A DNA stretch of 64,000 bases from Mariniphaga sediminis. GTDB lineage: Bacteria; Bacteroidota; Bacteroidia; Bacteroidales; Prolixibacteraceae. Positions 38,525 to 47,482 of this stretch are shown one piece after another (the first letter of the stretch is position 1; each line of letters opens with the position of its first letter). The notes under the pieces were generated by a model. That model searched no databases. It had not been told where the DNA came from and saw nothing but the letters and a program-made list of their open reading frames with translations. The position numbers and the translations under genes are program-made. Location of the stretch: contig NZ_QWET01000006.1 of the NCBI RefSeq assembly GCF_003573545.1, positions 274,052 through 338,051 on the forward strand. Direction: 5' to 3'.

Positions 38525-38532
38525 TATATTTG
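38525..38532 (+). promoter_or_regulatory. -7 element for the exported glutamine amidotransferase-like gene
   Basis: TATATTTG is an exact TAnnTTTG. A TTTC at about 38501 is a possible -33 box. The expected start, near 38539, is 16 bp before the ATG. Confidence 0.6.
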
Positions 38533-38554
38533 AAAACCTAAATCATTTTTAATA

Positions 38555-39661
38555 ATGAAACAATTTTTGTCTGCTTTTTTCCTATTCATTTTTTCTGCCA
38601 ACCTGGTAGCACAGGATTTTTTCAGGGAAAATTTCGATACAGGGAAAACTTATATTCTACTTGCCAATCCGACGGTTAGAAACCTTGAAACAGTCACCTT
38701 TTTAATCGACAACAATTTGCTGAATGTGAATAAACGAAAAACCCGGTTTGTAGGGATTTATCACGAACAGCAGGCTTATGATTTTGAGGCATCGCGGCGT
38801 TACGTTGAAACCCGGGGGCTAAATCGTTTTTATTTGCACGAAATACGCGGAAAACTTGATACCACAAAGCTCTACCTGGAAAACGGGTATACCGCTGAAA
38901 TGAGAAATCTTTTTGAAAACTCCACCGGTATTTTCTTTTTTGGGGGACCCGACATTCCTCCTGCTGTTTATGGCGAAAAAAACACCCGGTCGGTTGTTAC
39001 CGATCCCGCAAGGCATTATTTCGAAATCACATTACTATTTCACTTGTTGGGAAGTTATCGTAATAATCATTTTGAACCGTTCCTCCATAAAAATCCGGAC
39101 TACTTTGTCAGCGGTTTTTGCCTCGGTATGCAAACCATGAATGTGGCCACAGGCGGAACGCTTATCCAGGACATCCCGGCAGAAATTTACGGAGCCGAAA
39201 CTCCGGAAGCTACTGTGCAAAACGGCAAGATGAATATGCACCGAAATTACTGGCAAAAAATTTCGACTGATTCGTTACTTATGACAATCAATTTCCACCC
39301 GATCCGGTTTACGGAACATCCTTTTTTCGGGGAAAGTGTGAAAGTAGCCAAAACGAAAAAACCATTAATTTACAGCAGTCACCACCAGGCTGCTGAAAAA
39401 ATAGGAAAAGGACTGGAAGTAACCGCAGTTTCCAACGACGGAAAAATTGTGGAAGCACTTACGCATACCACTTACCCACATGTGTTTGCCGTACAGTTCC
39501 ATCCTGAAGTACCGGCACTTTACGAAAACCAGCAGCAAAAAAAATTTCATCCGGACGATACTCCCCAAACTTATCATGAACTGATTGGGAGACAAAATGT
39601 AAAATTTCACAAAAAATACTGGAGGTATATTTCAAAAACATTGAAAAAAGCTGCCCGGTAA
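38555..39661 (+). CDS. Exported class I glutamine-amidotransferase-like (C26-type) hydrolase
   Basis: 368 residues. A signal peptide about 1-19 (FSANLVAQ) places it outside the cytoplasm, which is unusual for this fold. The nucleophile elbow is SGFCLGMQ (about 191-198), oxyanion-type FFFGGPDIPP about 127-136, and the catalytic His-Glu pair QFHPEV about 311-316. The triad therefore looks complete. Cytosolic relatives hydrolyse gamma-glutamyl bonds (PuuD, folate hydrolase). The exported version may act on peptidoglycan-derived or host gamma-glutamyl peptides (inference). Confidence 0.82.
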   Translation: MKQFLSAFFLFIFSANLVAQDFFRENFDTGKTYILLANPTVRNLETVTFLIDNNLLNVNKRKTRFVGIYHEQQAYDFEASRRYVETRGLNRFYLHEIRGKLDTTKLYLENGYTAEMRNLFENSTGIFFFGGPDIPPAVYGEKNTRSVVTDPARHYFEITLLFHLLGSYRNNHFEPFLHKNPDYFVSGFCLGMQTMNVATGGTLIQDIPAEIYGAETPEATVQNGKMNMHRNYWQKISTDSLLMTINFHPIRFTEHPFFGESVKVAKTKKPLIYSSHHQAAEKIGKGLEVTAVSNDGKIVEALTHTTYPHVFAVQFHPEVPALYENQQQKKFHPDDTPQTYHELIGRQNVKFHKKYWRYISKTLKKAAR

Positions 39662-39697
39662 GATTATACCGACCAGGTAATTTTTATAGAATCAGTT

Positions 39698-40885
39698 TCA
39701 GGAGTTCCGTGTTTTATTCATTTCTGCAACCTGTTCAAGAAGATCCGATTTTTGATAAAAAACATCATGCGTAAAATTCAAAAACTTTAAAATTTTAAAC
39801 GCATTGAATTTTTGAAAAAAACGGGTTTGAAAGCTTTGAAGCGTGGAACAATTTGCATTCAGGTCACTAATTTCCTGCCAGAAATCACCTTCCGTAAGAA
39901 ATGTTTGAACCGGTCTTGAAAGTTGTGAGAGCAGGTTTTGGTATTCCCTTTTTTCTATGTTGAAAAGTTGGTCCTTTTTATCAAAAAACTGCTTCAAATC
40001 AGAAAAAGACTGAAAGTCATACGTTTTTGTCAGGTCTTCCTCCCCTTTCATCCATTTTTGAAGAATGGGGCCGGTACCGAACGGAACCCGGTCAGACAAG
40101 CGCGCGGAGGGATGCACGCACGTGGATGTAATCTCTCCCACCCGGCCAATCTGTGCAAGGTTTTGCAAAAAATAAAAATCTTCACCTGCCTGCCTGCGGT
40201 TCATTCCGCCCCGCTTTACATAAGCTCCGGCAGTAACAGCAAATGCAGATCCGACTGTGAACATAGGATTTGGATAGCCTGTAAACCCCAGCATCATTTT
40301 GTAGTAATTCATGTATTTTTCGTAGAGTCGAATCCCCTGTAAATGTTTTGCATCAAGTCCGGTGGCTTGATGTTCAAAATGAATGGTGGCGCCAACATGC
40401 CCGGGATATGATTTGAAATAGTTCTCAATTTCGGTAAGGTAGTTTTTTTCGACCAGCGTATCGGCATCCAGCGAAACAATGAGCCCTTCCGGTTTATTCA
40501 GCAAATTGAAACGCCGAACAGCTTCATCCATTCCCCTTTTACGGGCCAGACCGGCACCCGCCCACTTCTTTCTCAATGCCACAGGCCCTACGGCAAAGAA
40601 CGTTATCTGGTCGCTGGTATTCTGCGAAATCCATTTATCCACCTCGTATTTTGTTTGCCGGTTTTGTTCTTTAACGGATTCCGGGGCTGCTTCTGAATGG
40701 TTGATCAAAAGGATTACTTCCACGCTTGTTTCAGGCAACGCACAACAGGCAACCGAGCGGAGCGTTTGCAAAACATTGGGTTCGCGAAAACAGGGAATCA
40801 CCACTGAAATCCCCAGACCGGAATCCGGAGTCTCCCGGATCAGTTCAGGAGCCTGATTTCGTTGAAGATACTTACTTGCAAACAT
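39698..40885 (-). CDS. Family 2 glycosyltransferase-like protein
   Basis: 395 residues, GT-A fold. ISVVIPCFREPNVLQTLRSV (about 27-46), SLDADTLVEKNYL with the DxD-type DAD (about 143-145), and RRQAGEDFYFL near 235 (acceptor-binding ED) are visible. No membrane span is clear. The acceptor is unknown. It follows OmpH on the same strand but is separated from it by a terminator. Confidence 0.85.
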   Translation of the reverse strand: MFASKYLQRNQAPELIRETPDSGLGISVVIPCFREPNVLQTLRSVACCALPETSVEVILLINHSEAAPESVKEQNRQTKYEVDKWISQNTSDQITFFAVGPVALRKKWAGAGLARKRGMDEAVRRFNLLNKPEGLIVSLDADTLVEKNYLTEIENYFKSYPGHVGATIHFEHQATGLDAKHLQGIRLYEKYMNYYKMMLGFTGYPNPMFTVGSAFAVTAGAYVKRGGMNRRQAGEDFYFLQNLAQIGRVGEITSTCVHPSARLSDRVPFGTGPILQKWMKGEEDLTKTYDFQSFSDLKQFFDKKDQLFNIEKREYQNLLSQLSRPVQTFLTEGDFWQEISDLNANCSTLQSFQTRFFQKFNAFKILKFLNFTHDVFYQKSDLLEQVAEMNKTRNS

Positions 40886-40923
40886 ACATGCAGTTTTATT
40901 CAGAAGGTGAATTTAAACAAAAA

Positions 40924-40949
40924 AATCCGGGAAGAAGTTTCCCCGGATT
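40924..40949 (-). terminator. Terminator of the OmpH/Skp gene
   Basis: On the minus strand AATCCGGG (from 40942-40949) pairs with CCCGGATT (40924-40931) and is followed by T residues. It lies 28 bp past the OmpH stop. Confidence 0.78.
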
Positions 40950-40976
40950 ATCATTCAATATTTTGTAAAAACAAAT

Positions 40977-41582
40977 TTATTCTGTTGCCGATTTTCCCGA
41001 ATAGCGTTCATTCAGCGCCTTCAGCACATCCGACGTAATATTATGGGCTTCATCTCCTATCAGCACCTCTGCGCCGTTGAAAATGTAATCGTACTGTCTG
41101 TTTTTATTATAGGATTTAAGATAGTTCATCAAGCTATCCAATATTTGTTTATTATTGGAAGTCTGCAATTCTGCCAGTTTTCCGGACAACTCCTGATCGA
41201 GCTTCATAATTTCCTGTTCTTTCCCTACCAACCGGTCACGCTCCTGGATAGCCCGCTGCTCGGTCAGAAAACCTCCTCGTTGCAATTTATCCTGGAAAGC
41301 AGCCGCCTCTTTTTCAAAAGACTGACGTTTACTTCCGAACTCGCTGTTGTAAGCTTCCTGCTTTTTGGAAAAATCATCGTGCAGGTCTTGCGCCAGTTCA
41401 TAATTTAAAATAACCGAATCAGCTTTTACATAAGCAATTTTCATTGAGCCTGTTGCAGACCTGACAGCCTGTTTGTCAACAGTACCCAAACTTTCACCCT
41501 TTCCGGAAAAATATAAAATATAAAGTACCGCAACAGCTATAAGAGCTACAATTGAAACTATTAAAGACGATCCTTTCATCAT
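40977..41582 (-). CDS. OmpH/Skp-family periplasmic chaperone
   Basis: 201 residues with an N-terminal membrane or signal segment (about 7-25), then a long coiled coil about 65-150 rich in Glu, Lys and Gln (FSKKQEAYNSEFGSKRQSFE). The KIAYVKADSVILNYELAQDL segment (about 48-67) is the beta core typical of OmpH in Bacteroidota. It helps outer-membrane proteins reach the BAM complex. A -7 element lies 34 bp upstream. Confidence 0.9.
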   Translation of the reverse strand: MMKGSSLIVSIVALIAVAVLYILYFSGKGESLGTVDKQAVRSATGSMKIAYVKADSVILNYELAQDLHDDFSKKQEAYNSEFGSKRQSFEKEAAAFQDKLQRGGFLTEQRAIQERDRLVGKEQEIMKLDQELSGKLAELQTSNNKQILDSLMNYLKSYNKNRQYDYIFNGAEVLIGDEAHNITSDVLKALNERYSGKSATE

Positions 41583-41615
41583 TATTGAAAATTTAAATTT
41601 GGTTCTTCAAACGCG

Positions 41616-41623
41616 CAAAGATA
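41616..41623 (-). promoter_or_regulatory. Promoter of the OmpH/Skp gene
   Basis: The minus strand reads TATCTTTG (exact TAnnTTTG) with TTG 17 bp upstream (41641-41643) as a -33 box. The predicted start is near 41609. Confidence 0.6.
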
Positions 41624-41796
41624 ATTTTTTCGGCTAAAAGCAACAGGGGAATATGTCATTTTTTAATCTGATAAATAATAAATACTGAAAAAAAAACCTG
41701 TGTAAAATCATAAACCACCACTGATAAACATCATTGAAAAAAACTGCAACGGAGCAGTAATTTTATCCCATAAACAATTCATTCATTAAAAATAAA

Positions 41797-42708
41797 ATGC
41801 TGAATAAACTGATTGCCGATATTTTGCCACATATGCCCAAAAGACTGGTTTGGGTTTTTTCGAAACGATACATTGCAGGGGAAACCATTGAAGAAGGATT
41901 ACTCGCATCGAAATTTCTGAATCAAAAAAATATGGAGGTTACCGTTGATCTGCTGGGTGAGTTTATTGAAACTCAACAAGAAGCCGAGGCAAATAAAAAT
42001 CAGTATCTTGAAATCATTGAACGGTTTACCGAAGAAAAGGTGACGGGCAATTTTTCGCTGAAGCCGACCATGTTTGGGTTACTCTTTGACAAAGAAATTT
42101 GCTACACCCACATTCGGGAAATTGTAAAGTTTGCCGTAGAAAAGAACAGTTTTGTCCGCATCGATATGGAAGATTCGCAATGTGTGGATAGAGAGATTGA
42201 ATTGTTTCAAAAATTACATAAAGAATTTCCCAAAAATGTGGGATTAGTTGTACAGTCATATCTCAGAAGAACTCTGTCTGATCTTGAAGCGCTGAAAGAA
42301 TTCCATTCGGAAAATACACCATTGAATTTCAGACTGTGTAAAGGAATTTACGTGGAACCGGAAAAGGTTGCGTTCAAAAATTATGAAGAAATCCGGCAAC
42401 ATTACCTGGAAGACCTGGAGTTTTTGTTTAAAAATGGTATGATTACAGGAATTGCAACCCACGATAAGTTTTTAGTAGAGAATGCTTTCCGTTTAATTGA
42501 GCAATACCAGGTACCAAAAGAAAGGTACGAATTCCAGATGCTTTATGGTGTTACTCCCGAACTGCGACAACAAATCATCGATAAAGGGCACCGAATGCGG
42601 GTATATGTGCCCTTTGGAAAACACTGGTTTAACTATTCAACCCGCAGGCTAAAAGAAAACCCTAAAATGGCACAACAAATTATTAAGGCACTTTTTATAC
42701 GAGGTTGA
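41797..42708 (+). CDS. Proline dehydrogenase
   Basis: A 303-residue, monofunctional FAD-dependent TIM-barrel enzyme that oxidises proline to pyrroline-5-carboxylate. Motifs: FVRIDMEDSQCVDREI (about 119-134), FRLCKGIYVEPEKVAF (about 186-201, Arg and Lys of the substrate/FAD site), GIATHDKFLV (about 221-230), and the C-terminal RVYVPFGKHWFNYSTRRLKENP (about 268-289) with the Tyr and the two Arg that bind proline carboxylate. Its length fits the short bacterial form without a fused P5C dehydrogenase. Confidence 0.93.
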   Translation: MLNKLIADILPHMPKRLVWVFSKRYIAGETIEEGLLASKFLNQKNMEVTVDLLGEFIETQQEAEANKNQYLEIIERFTEEKVTGNFSLKPTMFGLLFDKEICYTHIREIVKFAVEKNSFVRIDMEDSQCVDREIELFQKLHKEFPKNVGLVVQSYLRRTLSDLEALKEFHSENTPLNFRLCKGIYVEPEKVAFKNYEEIRQHYLEDLEFLFKNGMITGIATHDKFLVENAFRLIEQYQVPKERYEFQMLYGVTPELRQQIIDKGHRMRVYVPFGKHWFNYSTRRLKENPKMAQQIIKALFIRG

Positions 42709-42711
42709 TAT

Positions 42712-43284
42712 TTAAATTGAGCGGAAAATAATCTCCTCCAATGGTCGCTTAGGAACATGATGAATTTCGTTTTCATCACGCCAATACTTGATATCTCCTT
42801 CTTTTGCTGTATCCAGTACCACCTTTTCTGCAGGTTTTCCCAGGGCAATGAGCCAAAGAATTTCGAGGTGTTCGGGCAGTTTCAGAATTTTTGCCACTTT
42901 ACTTTTGTTAACAGACCCAATGGTGCAACCGCCAAACCCGTCTTCCACGGCTCCGAGTAATATACTTTGAATGGCAATGCCATCATCGCAATAATAATTC
43001 TCGGCCAGCGATTTGTCGAGAAGTATCGCTACATAAGCCACAGGGCGCTCTTTTTCCTCAGGCCCGTTCCAGTCTTTCAGATATCCTGCCCAGCCCAGGT
43101 TCGGAAATATCTGTCCATTCATTTTTTCATCGGTACAAATGGCATATTTTAAAGGCTGCATATTTCTCCCGCTGGCAGAGAGCCTGGCCAGTTCAATCCA
43201 TTGTTCAATTTGCTCCTTCCCAATCTTTACCGACGCATCGAACCTTCGGTAGCTACGGTTTTTTATTACCAGGTCGCGTATCAT
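42712..43284 (-). CDS. Nitroreductase-family flavoprotein
   Basis: 190 residues. N-terminal SYRRFDASVKIGKEQIEQW with RS-RRF-type FMN contacts, ASGRNMQPLKYAICTD (about 37-52), and GFGGCTIGSVNKSKVAKILKLPEHLEIL (about 117-144) place it in the FMN-dependent nitroreductase superfamily. Substrate unknown. It is convergent with proline dehydrogenase (3 bp between stops) and divergent from a GntR/LacI-type gene. Confidence 0.9.
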   Translation of the reverse strand: MIRDLVIKNRSYRRFDASVKIGKEQIEQWIELARLSASGRNMQPLKYAICTDEKMNGQIFPNLGWAGYLKDWNGPEEKERPVAYVAILLDKSLAENYYCDDGIAIQSILLGAVEDGFGGCTIGSVNKSKVAKILKLPEHLEILWLIALGKPAEKVVLDTAKEGDIKYWRDENEIHHVPKRPLEEIIFRSI

Positions 43285-43359
43285 AATTTTCGATTTTTAT
43301 CGAAAGGTAACAATTGATTTTAATTTTTGATAATACCTGTTGATTTTAATAAAGAAAAA

Positions 43360-43446
43360 AGGATAAGGAAGAAAGTTACCATAAATTAAAAAGAAGTAAT
43401 GCTGACCAAACTTAACCACTTTGACAATGTAACTTCACCTTATCCT
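43360..43446. repeat. Long inverted repeat upstream of the nitroreductase
   Basis: AGGATAAGG (43360-43368) and CCTTATCCT (43438-43446) are perfect inverted arms, with inner GTTAC (43375-43379) and GTAAC (43429-43433). The enclosed loop contains minus-strand TAAGTTTG (43407-43414), an exact TAnnTTTG that may be the nitroreductase promoter. Confidence 0.5.
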
Positions 43447-43513
43447 CTTCTATTAACGCATCAATATTCTTTGTATTGTTTTCAGGTGTTCATATAAATT
43501 TTTAGATTTGGAG

Positions 43514-43541
43514 AACAGAACAGAATGGTTACTGTTCTGTT
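43514..43541. promoter_or_regulatory. Perfect palindromic operator upstream of the GntR/LacI-type gene
   Basis: AACAGAACAG (43514-43523) and CTGTTCTGTT (43532-43541) form a perfect 10-bp inverted repeat around 8 bp, ending 15 bp before the ATG at 43557. The position suggests autoregulation by the encoded regulator. Confidence 0.65.
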
Positions 43542-43556
43542 TAACAACAAAAATCA

Positions 43557-44552
43557 ATGACCCGGTTAAAATTCAAAATTGACAATAACTCCAATACCCT
43601 GAAATTTCAGCAGTTGGTTGATGCCATTGTGAATGCCATCAGTCAAAATCAGCTAAAAGAGGGAGATATGTTGCCTTCGGTTAACCAGATTATGAAAGAA
43701 GCCAACCTTTCGCGCGACACTGTTTTTAAAGCTTATGCCGAGCTTAAAAAACGGGACGTGGTGGAATCTGTTCCCAACCGGGGATACTTTGTTACCCGGA
43801 AAATCATTAAAGTTTTTCTTTTTCTCGATACGTTTAAAGCCTACAAGGAAGTATTATACGGTTCTTTTCTGAAACACCTTCCCCAAAATATCAGCGTTGA
43901 TTTACATTTTCATCATTACAACATCCACCTTTTTGAAAAAATCATCCTGGAGAGTTTGGGAAAATACAGCAAATACATTATTATGAATTTTGATCACCCT
44001 AAAATTGGGGGAATCATTCGAAAAATTTCAGCAGACCAGTTGCTTGTTATTGATTGGAAAATCCATGCCTCCCCGAATCACTCTGCTGTTTTTCAGAATT
44101 TTGGTCAGTCTGTTTATGATTGCCTCGGGGCCAACCTCGATAAAATCCGGCAGTATAAAAAATTCACTTTCTTTTATCCGCCGTTCACCTACCATCCCAA
44201 AGATGCCGTCGAATATTTCGGGATATTTTGCAACGACCACAAAATAAAACACGCTGTAATTTTTGACGAAGAAAAGTTCAGAATTGAAAAGGGGGAGCTG
44301 TATTTTCTGGTAAGCGACCGTACCCTGGCCCGTTTTCTGGATCAATGTGCCGAAAAAGGTTTTGAGCCCGGCCGCGAAGTCGGCGTAATTTCCTACAATG
44401 AAACCCCCATGAAAAAATATGTAAAAAATGGCATTACTGTCATTTCCACCGATTTTGAACTGATGGGACAAAAAGCTGCGGAATTTGTGGCAACAGGCAA
44501 ACCAGTTACATTTGAAGTGCCCACGACGCTGAAACTCCGCTCTTCGCTTTAA
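43557..44552 (+). CDS. GntR-type regulator with LacI-like effector domain
   Basis: 331 residues, a paralogue of the protein at 31664-32677. The winged helix is at about 12-82 (LPSVNQIMKEANLSRDTVFK), and the sugar-binding-type domain follows to about 315 (VGVISYNETPMKKYVKNGITVISTDFELMGQKAA). The adjacent palindrome is its probable operator. Its target genes are not evident: the neighbours are a nitroreductase and a BamA-like gene. Confidence 0.9.
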   Translation: MTRLKFKIDNNSNTLKFQQLVDAIVNAISQNQLKEGDMLPSVNQIMKEANLSRDTVFKAYAELKKRDVVESVPNRGYFVTRKIIKVFLFLDTFKAYKEVLYGSFLKHLPQNISVDLHFHHYNIHLFEKIILESLGKYSKYIIMNFDHPKIGGIIRKISADQLLVIDWKIHASPNHSAVFQNFGQSVYDCLGANLDKIRQYKKFTFFYPPFTYHPKDAVEYFGIFCNDHKIKHAVIFDEEKFRIEKGELYFLVSDRTLARFLDQCAEKGFEPGREVGVISYNETPMKKYVKNGITVISTDFELMGQKAAEFVATGKPVTFEVPTTLKLRSSL

Positions 44553-44581
44553 AATATAGGCACGAATTTCCTTTGAGAAAA

Positions 44582-46453
44582 TTATTCGAATCGCAAGGGT
44601 TGAGGAGGTGTCGGCCTGAAACTGTAGAAATCCTTTTTGAGTTGCTCTTCAATAATAAATCCGGTAAAACTCATGTCTGACGGGGGAAAGGGATAGAAAG
44701 CCAGCCTTAACTGAAATGTTTTAAAAACCAGATTTTCGTTGTGCAGCCTCAACCCTACCCCCAGGCCACTATAATACTTCTCCGTAAAAATAAATGTCCG
44801 GTTCGAGCCAATGATTCCCACATCGGCAAAGCCGTACATTGCCATATTGAATTTATAAAACTGCTGGCGCAGGAATAGCACATACTCCAGACTCAGGCTC
44901 AGGCGTTGTTTTCCGACAGCATCCCGGCTTGAAAAACCTCGAATATGTTCTTTCCGGGTCAGGTCCAATTCTTCAATTCCAAAACGTCGGATTCCCAACA
45001 TATAGTTTGCCTTTCCAAATAACCGGAACCGCTTCCGTCCTGCGTTCACCTGCCGCGATATAAAATTCAGGCTCCCTTGTATCAGCCCCTGCTCATAATC
45101 ATTATTTTTAAAATAACCGCCAACACCACCAGACAAGTATAAATATCCCTGGCGGTTTACCAGTAAGTTTCCGTTTGAAAGATACAAATGAGCATAATGC
45201 CTGTTTCCAAATTCATTGACATCGAAGCCATATACAATTTCATTTTTAAAACCCTCCGGTATATCCTCGGTGATGCCATAGCTGTAAACAAGTTGATCCT
45301 GCATGTAACGACGCTGGGTAAAGGTTATTCCGGCCAGGTAAAATGTGTTGTTTGAAAAATACTGGCTTTCCTGAGATATTGGAACAGGACGATGGAAATA
45401 AGTACGGTTATAAATCCCGGCAGATAAAACCATTTGCGAATTGTGGTAATCATGTGGTTTTATTTGAAAACTTCGTCCGCCCCAAACATTAAAAAACGAA
45501 AGATCCATGGGGTCCTCTGTTTGGATCGGAGCATCTTCCAAAATACGGTCGGTGCGATACATTCTTACAGCCGAAGCTCCATAGCCCCATTTTATAGAGG
45601 GGGTGATAAATGGTTTGTCGAGAAGAAAACTGAACCCCTCCCTTCTGTATGTATTCATATACCCCGCCGAAATGTCGATAAACTTTCCTCTTATATTATT
45701 GATTTTATAAAATGTTTCGAGTCCGGTATACGGCTGCCGGTTAAGATGCCCCACAAACCGGAAGGAGATTTCATGCCCGACCCCGAAAATATTTTGATTA
45801 TAAAATTCGAGAGCTGCCGAATTATTTCCATCCACTGCGCCCGACACGCCAATAGAAAACCGATCTTTGGTTATAACATGCACCTTCACAAGACCTTTAT
45901 AAACAGAGTCTTGTTCCAAAACAAACCTCACATCCTGTATGTAAGGTAATGCCCTTATTATTCGTTCATTTTCATACAAAAGATCAGGATCCAGAAAGTC
46001 GCCAACTTCAAACAGGAGCATCCTTTCGATGGTATTCAAATTCGATTTTGAATGCAGGGCATTGGCTGCTTTTTCTACAAAAGATTTTGCTCTGTGTGTA
46101 GTATCAGTGAAAGTCGGACCAAAAACATCCAATGGTTTAACGGTAATTTCTGAAATAATTTTCCCTTCCATTTCACTGTAATATTCAAGGGACAGGGCTT
46201 CCCTGTCAACGTATGGACGGGGCGGAGAAATCAAAAAATCATATACAATACGCGTCAGTGTCTTCTGCTTTGCCTTGTACTCCAGACTGTCATAAAACTG
46301 CTCGTATTTCTCGCCATTGTTGTTTAAACGGGAGAGACTGTCCGGCTGGTTAGACTGAGACAACGCGTAAAGTCCGGGAAATATCAAAGTCAATACAAAA
46401 AAGATTCTCCCAATAATTAATATGAATTTACTCCCCATTTCAAAATGCCTCAT
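44582..46453 (-). CDS. BamA/TamA-like outer-membrane beta-barrel protein
   Basis: 623 residues. Signal about 8-32 (Met6 is an alternative start), POTRA-like region about 95-220 (IISEITVKPLDVFGPTFTDT; ERIIRALPYIQDVRFVLEQD), then an Omp85-like barrel to the end. The barrel begins about 225 with SIGVSGAVDGNNSAALEF. It is smaller than housekeeping BamA and has few POTRA domains, so an accessory Omp85 member is likely. Divergent from the TonB-like gene. Confidence 0.85.
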   Translation of the reverse strand: MRHFEMGSKFILIIGRIFFVLTLIFPGLYALSQSNQPDSLSRLNNNGEKYEQFYDSLEYKAKQKTLTRIVYDFLISPPRPYVDREALSLEYYSEMEGKIISEITVKPLDVFGPTFTDTTHRAKSFVEKAANALHSKSNLNTIERMLLFEVGDFLDPDLLYENERIIRALPYIQDVRFVLEQDSVYKGLVKVHVITKDRFSIGVSGAVDGNNSAALEFYNQNIFGVGHEISFRFVGHLNRQPYTGLETFYKINNIRGKFIDISAGYMNTYRREGFSFLLDKPFITPSIKWGYGASAVRMYRTDRILEDAPIQTEDPMDLSFFNVWGGRSFQIKPHDYHNSQMVLSAGIYNRTYFHRPVPISQESQYFSNNTFYLAGITFTQRRYMQDQLVYSYGITEDIPEGFKNEIVYGFDVNEFGNRHYAHLYLSNGNLLVNRQGYLYLSGGVGGYFKNNDYEQGLIQGSLNFISRQVNAGRKRFRLFGKANYMLGIRRFGIEELDLTRKEHIRGFSSRDAVGKQRLSLSLEYVLFLRQQFYKFNMAMYGFADVGIIGSNRTFIFTEKYYSGLGVGLRLHNENLVFKTFQLRLAFYPFPPSDMSFTGFIIEEQLKKDFYSFRPTPPQPLRFE

Positions 46454-46642
46454 TATAAATCCCCTAAAAAAAGAAGGGTCTTAATCGCTCAGAAAAATAG
46501 TGATTTTCACCACTTCAACCAGAATTGGCCGCTGTTAATTTTCGTTAAAGTTGGCCGGCAAACAACAAAAACGAGGGCAAATTTTCCAATAGATCCGTAC
46601 TTTCTTTCATTTTTATTATCCAGAGTTTAAAAGTTAATTTTA

Positions 46643-46650
46643 TACTTTTG
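46643..46650 (+). promoter_or_regulatory. -7 element upstream of the TonB-like gene
   Basis: TACTTTTG is an exact TAnnTTTG. Transcription would start near 46656, almost on the GTG at 46655. This argues for a leaderless transcript or for the ATG at 46700. Confidence 0.5.
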
Positions 46651-46654
46651 TCTT

Positions 46655-47395
46655 GTGGGAAAACTTTATAAAATATACAAGCGGAATATATACGGGGTCA
46701 TGGGAACCCTGATATTCCATATCTTGCTCTTTTCCGCTTTTCTCATAGCCGGCATTGAAATGAAAGGAACGGTGCAGGAAGAAGAATTACTTATTGAATT
46801 CCCTGACCTTCTGCCCGAAGAAGAACTACCGGAAGATGAAGTGGAACAACAGGAAAGTGAACCCACACCCAATGAAGCCTCTTCTCCCTTACAGGAAACG
46901 CGCAGCAACCGCACCAACGTCGCTTCAAACAGGCTCGCACAAAACGATGAATTTTTCGATGAAGAATACCTCCGGGAAGTAGAAGCAGCAAAGCAACTGG
47001 TGTCAGATGTAAACAACCAGCTTTCAAAAGAGGCAGTGGATATGGAAGATATTGAAATGCCCGTACAAACAACAGAAGGAATGAATCCTGACTCCATCCA
47101 AAATGTGGTGTACACAGGAGAAAGTAACATCGTCTATTACCTTAAAAACCGGCATCACCTGCGATTACCTATTCCGGTTTATCTTGCGCAGGGTGGTGGT
47201 AAAATAATTGTAGACATCTCTGTAAACCGCCAGGGGAAGGTGATACAGGCAGAGCCGCGTAAAAACCCCGCTATTCGCGACGAACAAATTTACATTTACG
47301 CCAAAGTAGCTGCATCCCGCACGGTGTTTAATTCAGACCCAAATGCACCTAATCCTCAACAGGGTACAATTCATTATACTTTTGTCGCTCAATAA
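46655..47395 (+). CDS. TonB-like energy transducer
   Basis: 246 residues from GTG 46655 (ATG at 46700 would give 231). The N-terminus carries a basic segment then a membrane span (about 16-36, GTLIFHILLFSAFLIAG). The linker is acidic and Pro-poor (EEELPEDEVEQQESEPTP) instead of the usual Pro-rich spacer. The C-terminal TonB fold is about 160-246 (KIIVDISVNRQGKVIQAEP). Role: coupling the proton motive force to the SusC transporters. No ExbBD neighbour is present. The start is uncertain because of the promoter position. Confidence 0.78.
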   Translation: MGKLYKIYKRNIYGVMGTLIFHILLFSAFLIAGIEMKGTVQEEELLIEFPDLLPEEELPEDEVEQQESEPTPNEASSPLQETRSNRTNVASNRLAQNDEFFDEEYLREVEAAKQLVSDVNNQLSKEAVDMEDIEMPVQTTEGMNPDSIQNVVYTGESNIVYYLKNRHHLRLPIPVYLAQGGGKIIVDISVNRQGKVIQAEPRKNPAIRDEQIYIYAKVAASRTVFNSDPNAPNPQQGTIHYTFVAQ

Positions 47396-47468
47396 AATTT
47401 CGGGTTAACATTCCATTAGCTTTAACATGATTTAACAATTTTGAGTTGCACAGGAGCAAAACAGCCCC

Positions 47469-47476
47469 TATATTTG
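47469..47476 (+). promoter_or_regulatory. Strong -7 promoter element with no conventional gene behind it
   Basis: TATATTTG (exact TAnnTTTG) is preceded at about 20 bp by TTG in GAGTTGCACAG. Predicted start near 47483. It drives the short RNA-like region to about 47570. Confidence 0.6.
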
Positions 47477-47482
47477 CGGTAC

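Noticed and set aside
46666..47130. A 154-residue Ser-rich frame antisense to the TonB-like gene
   Set aside because: It is the mirror of the acidic linker's codons; no domain, and the plus-strand gene has clear homology.
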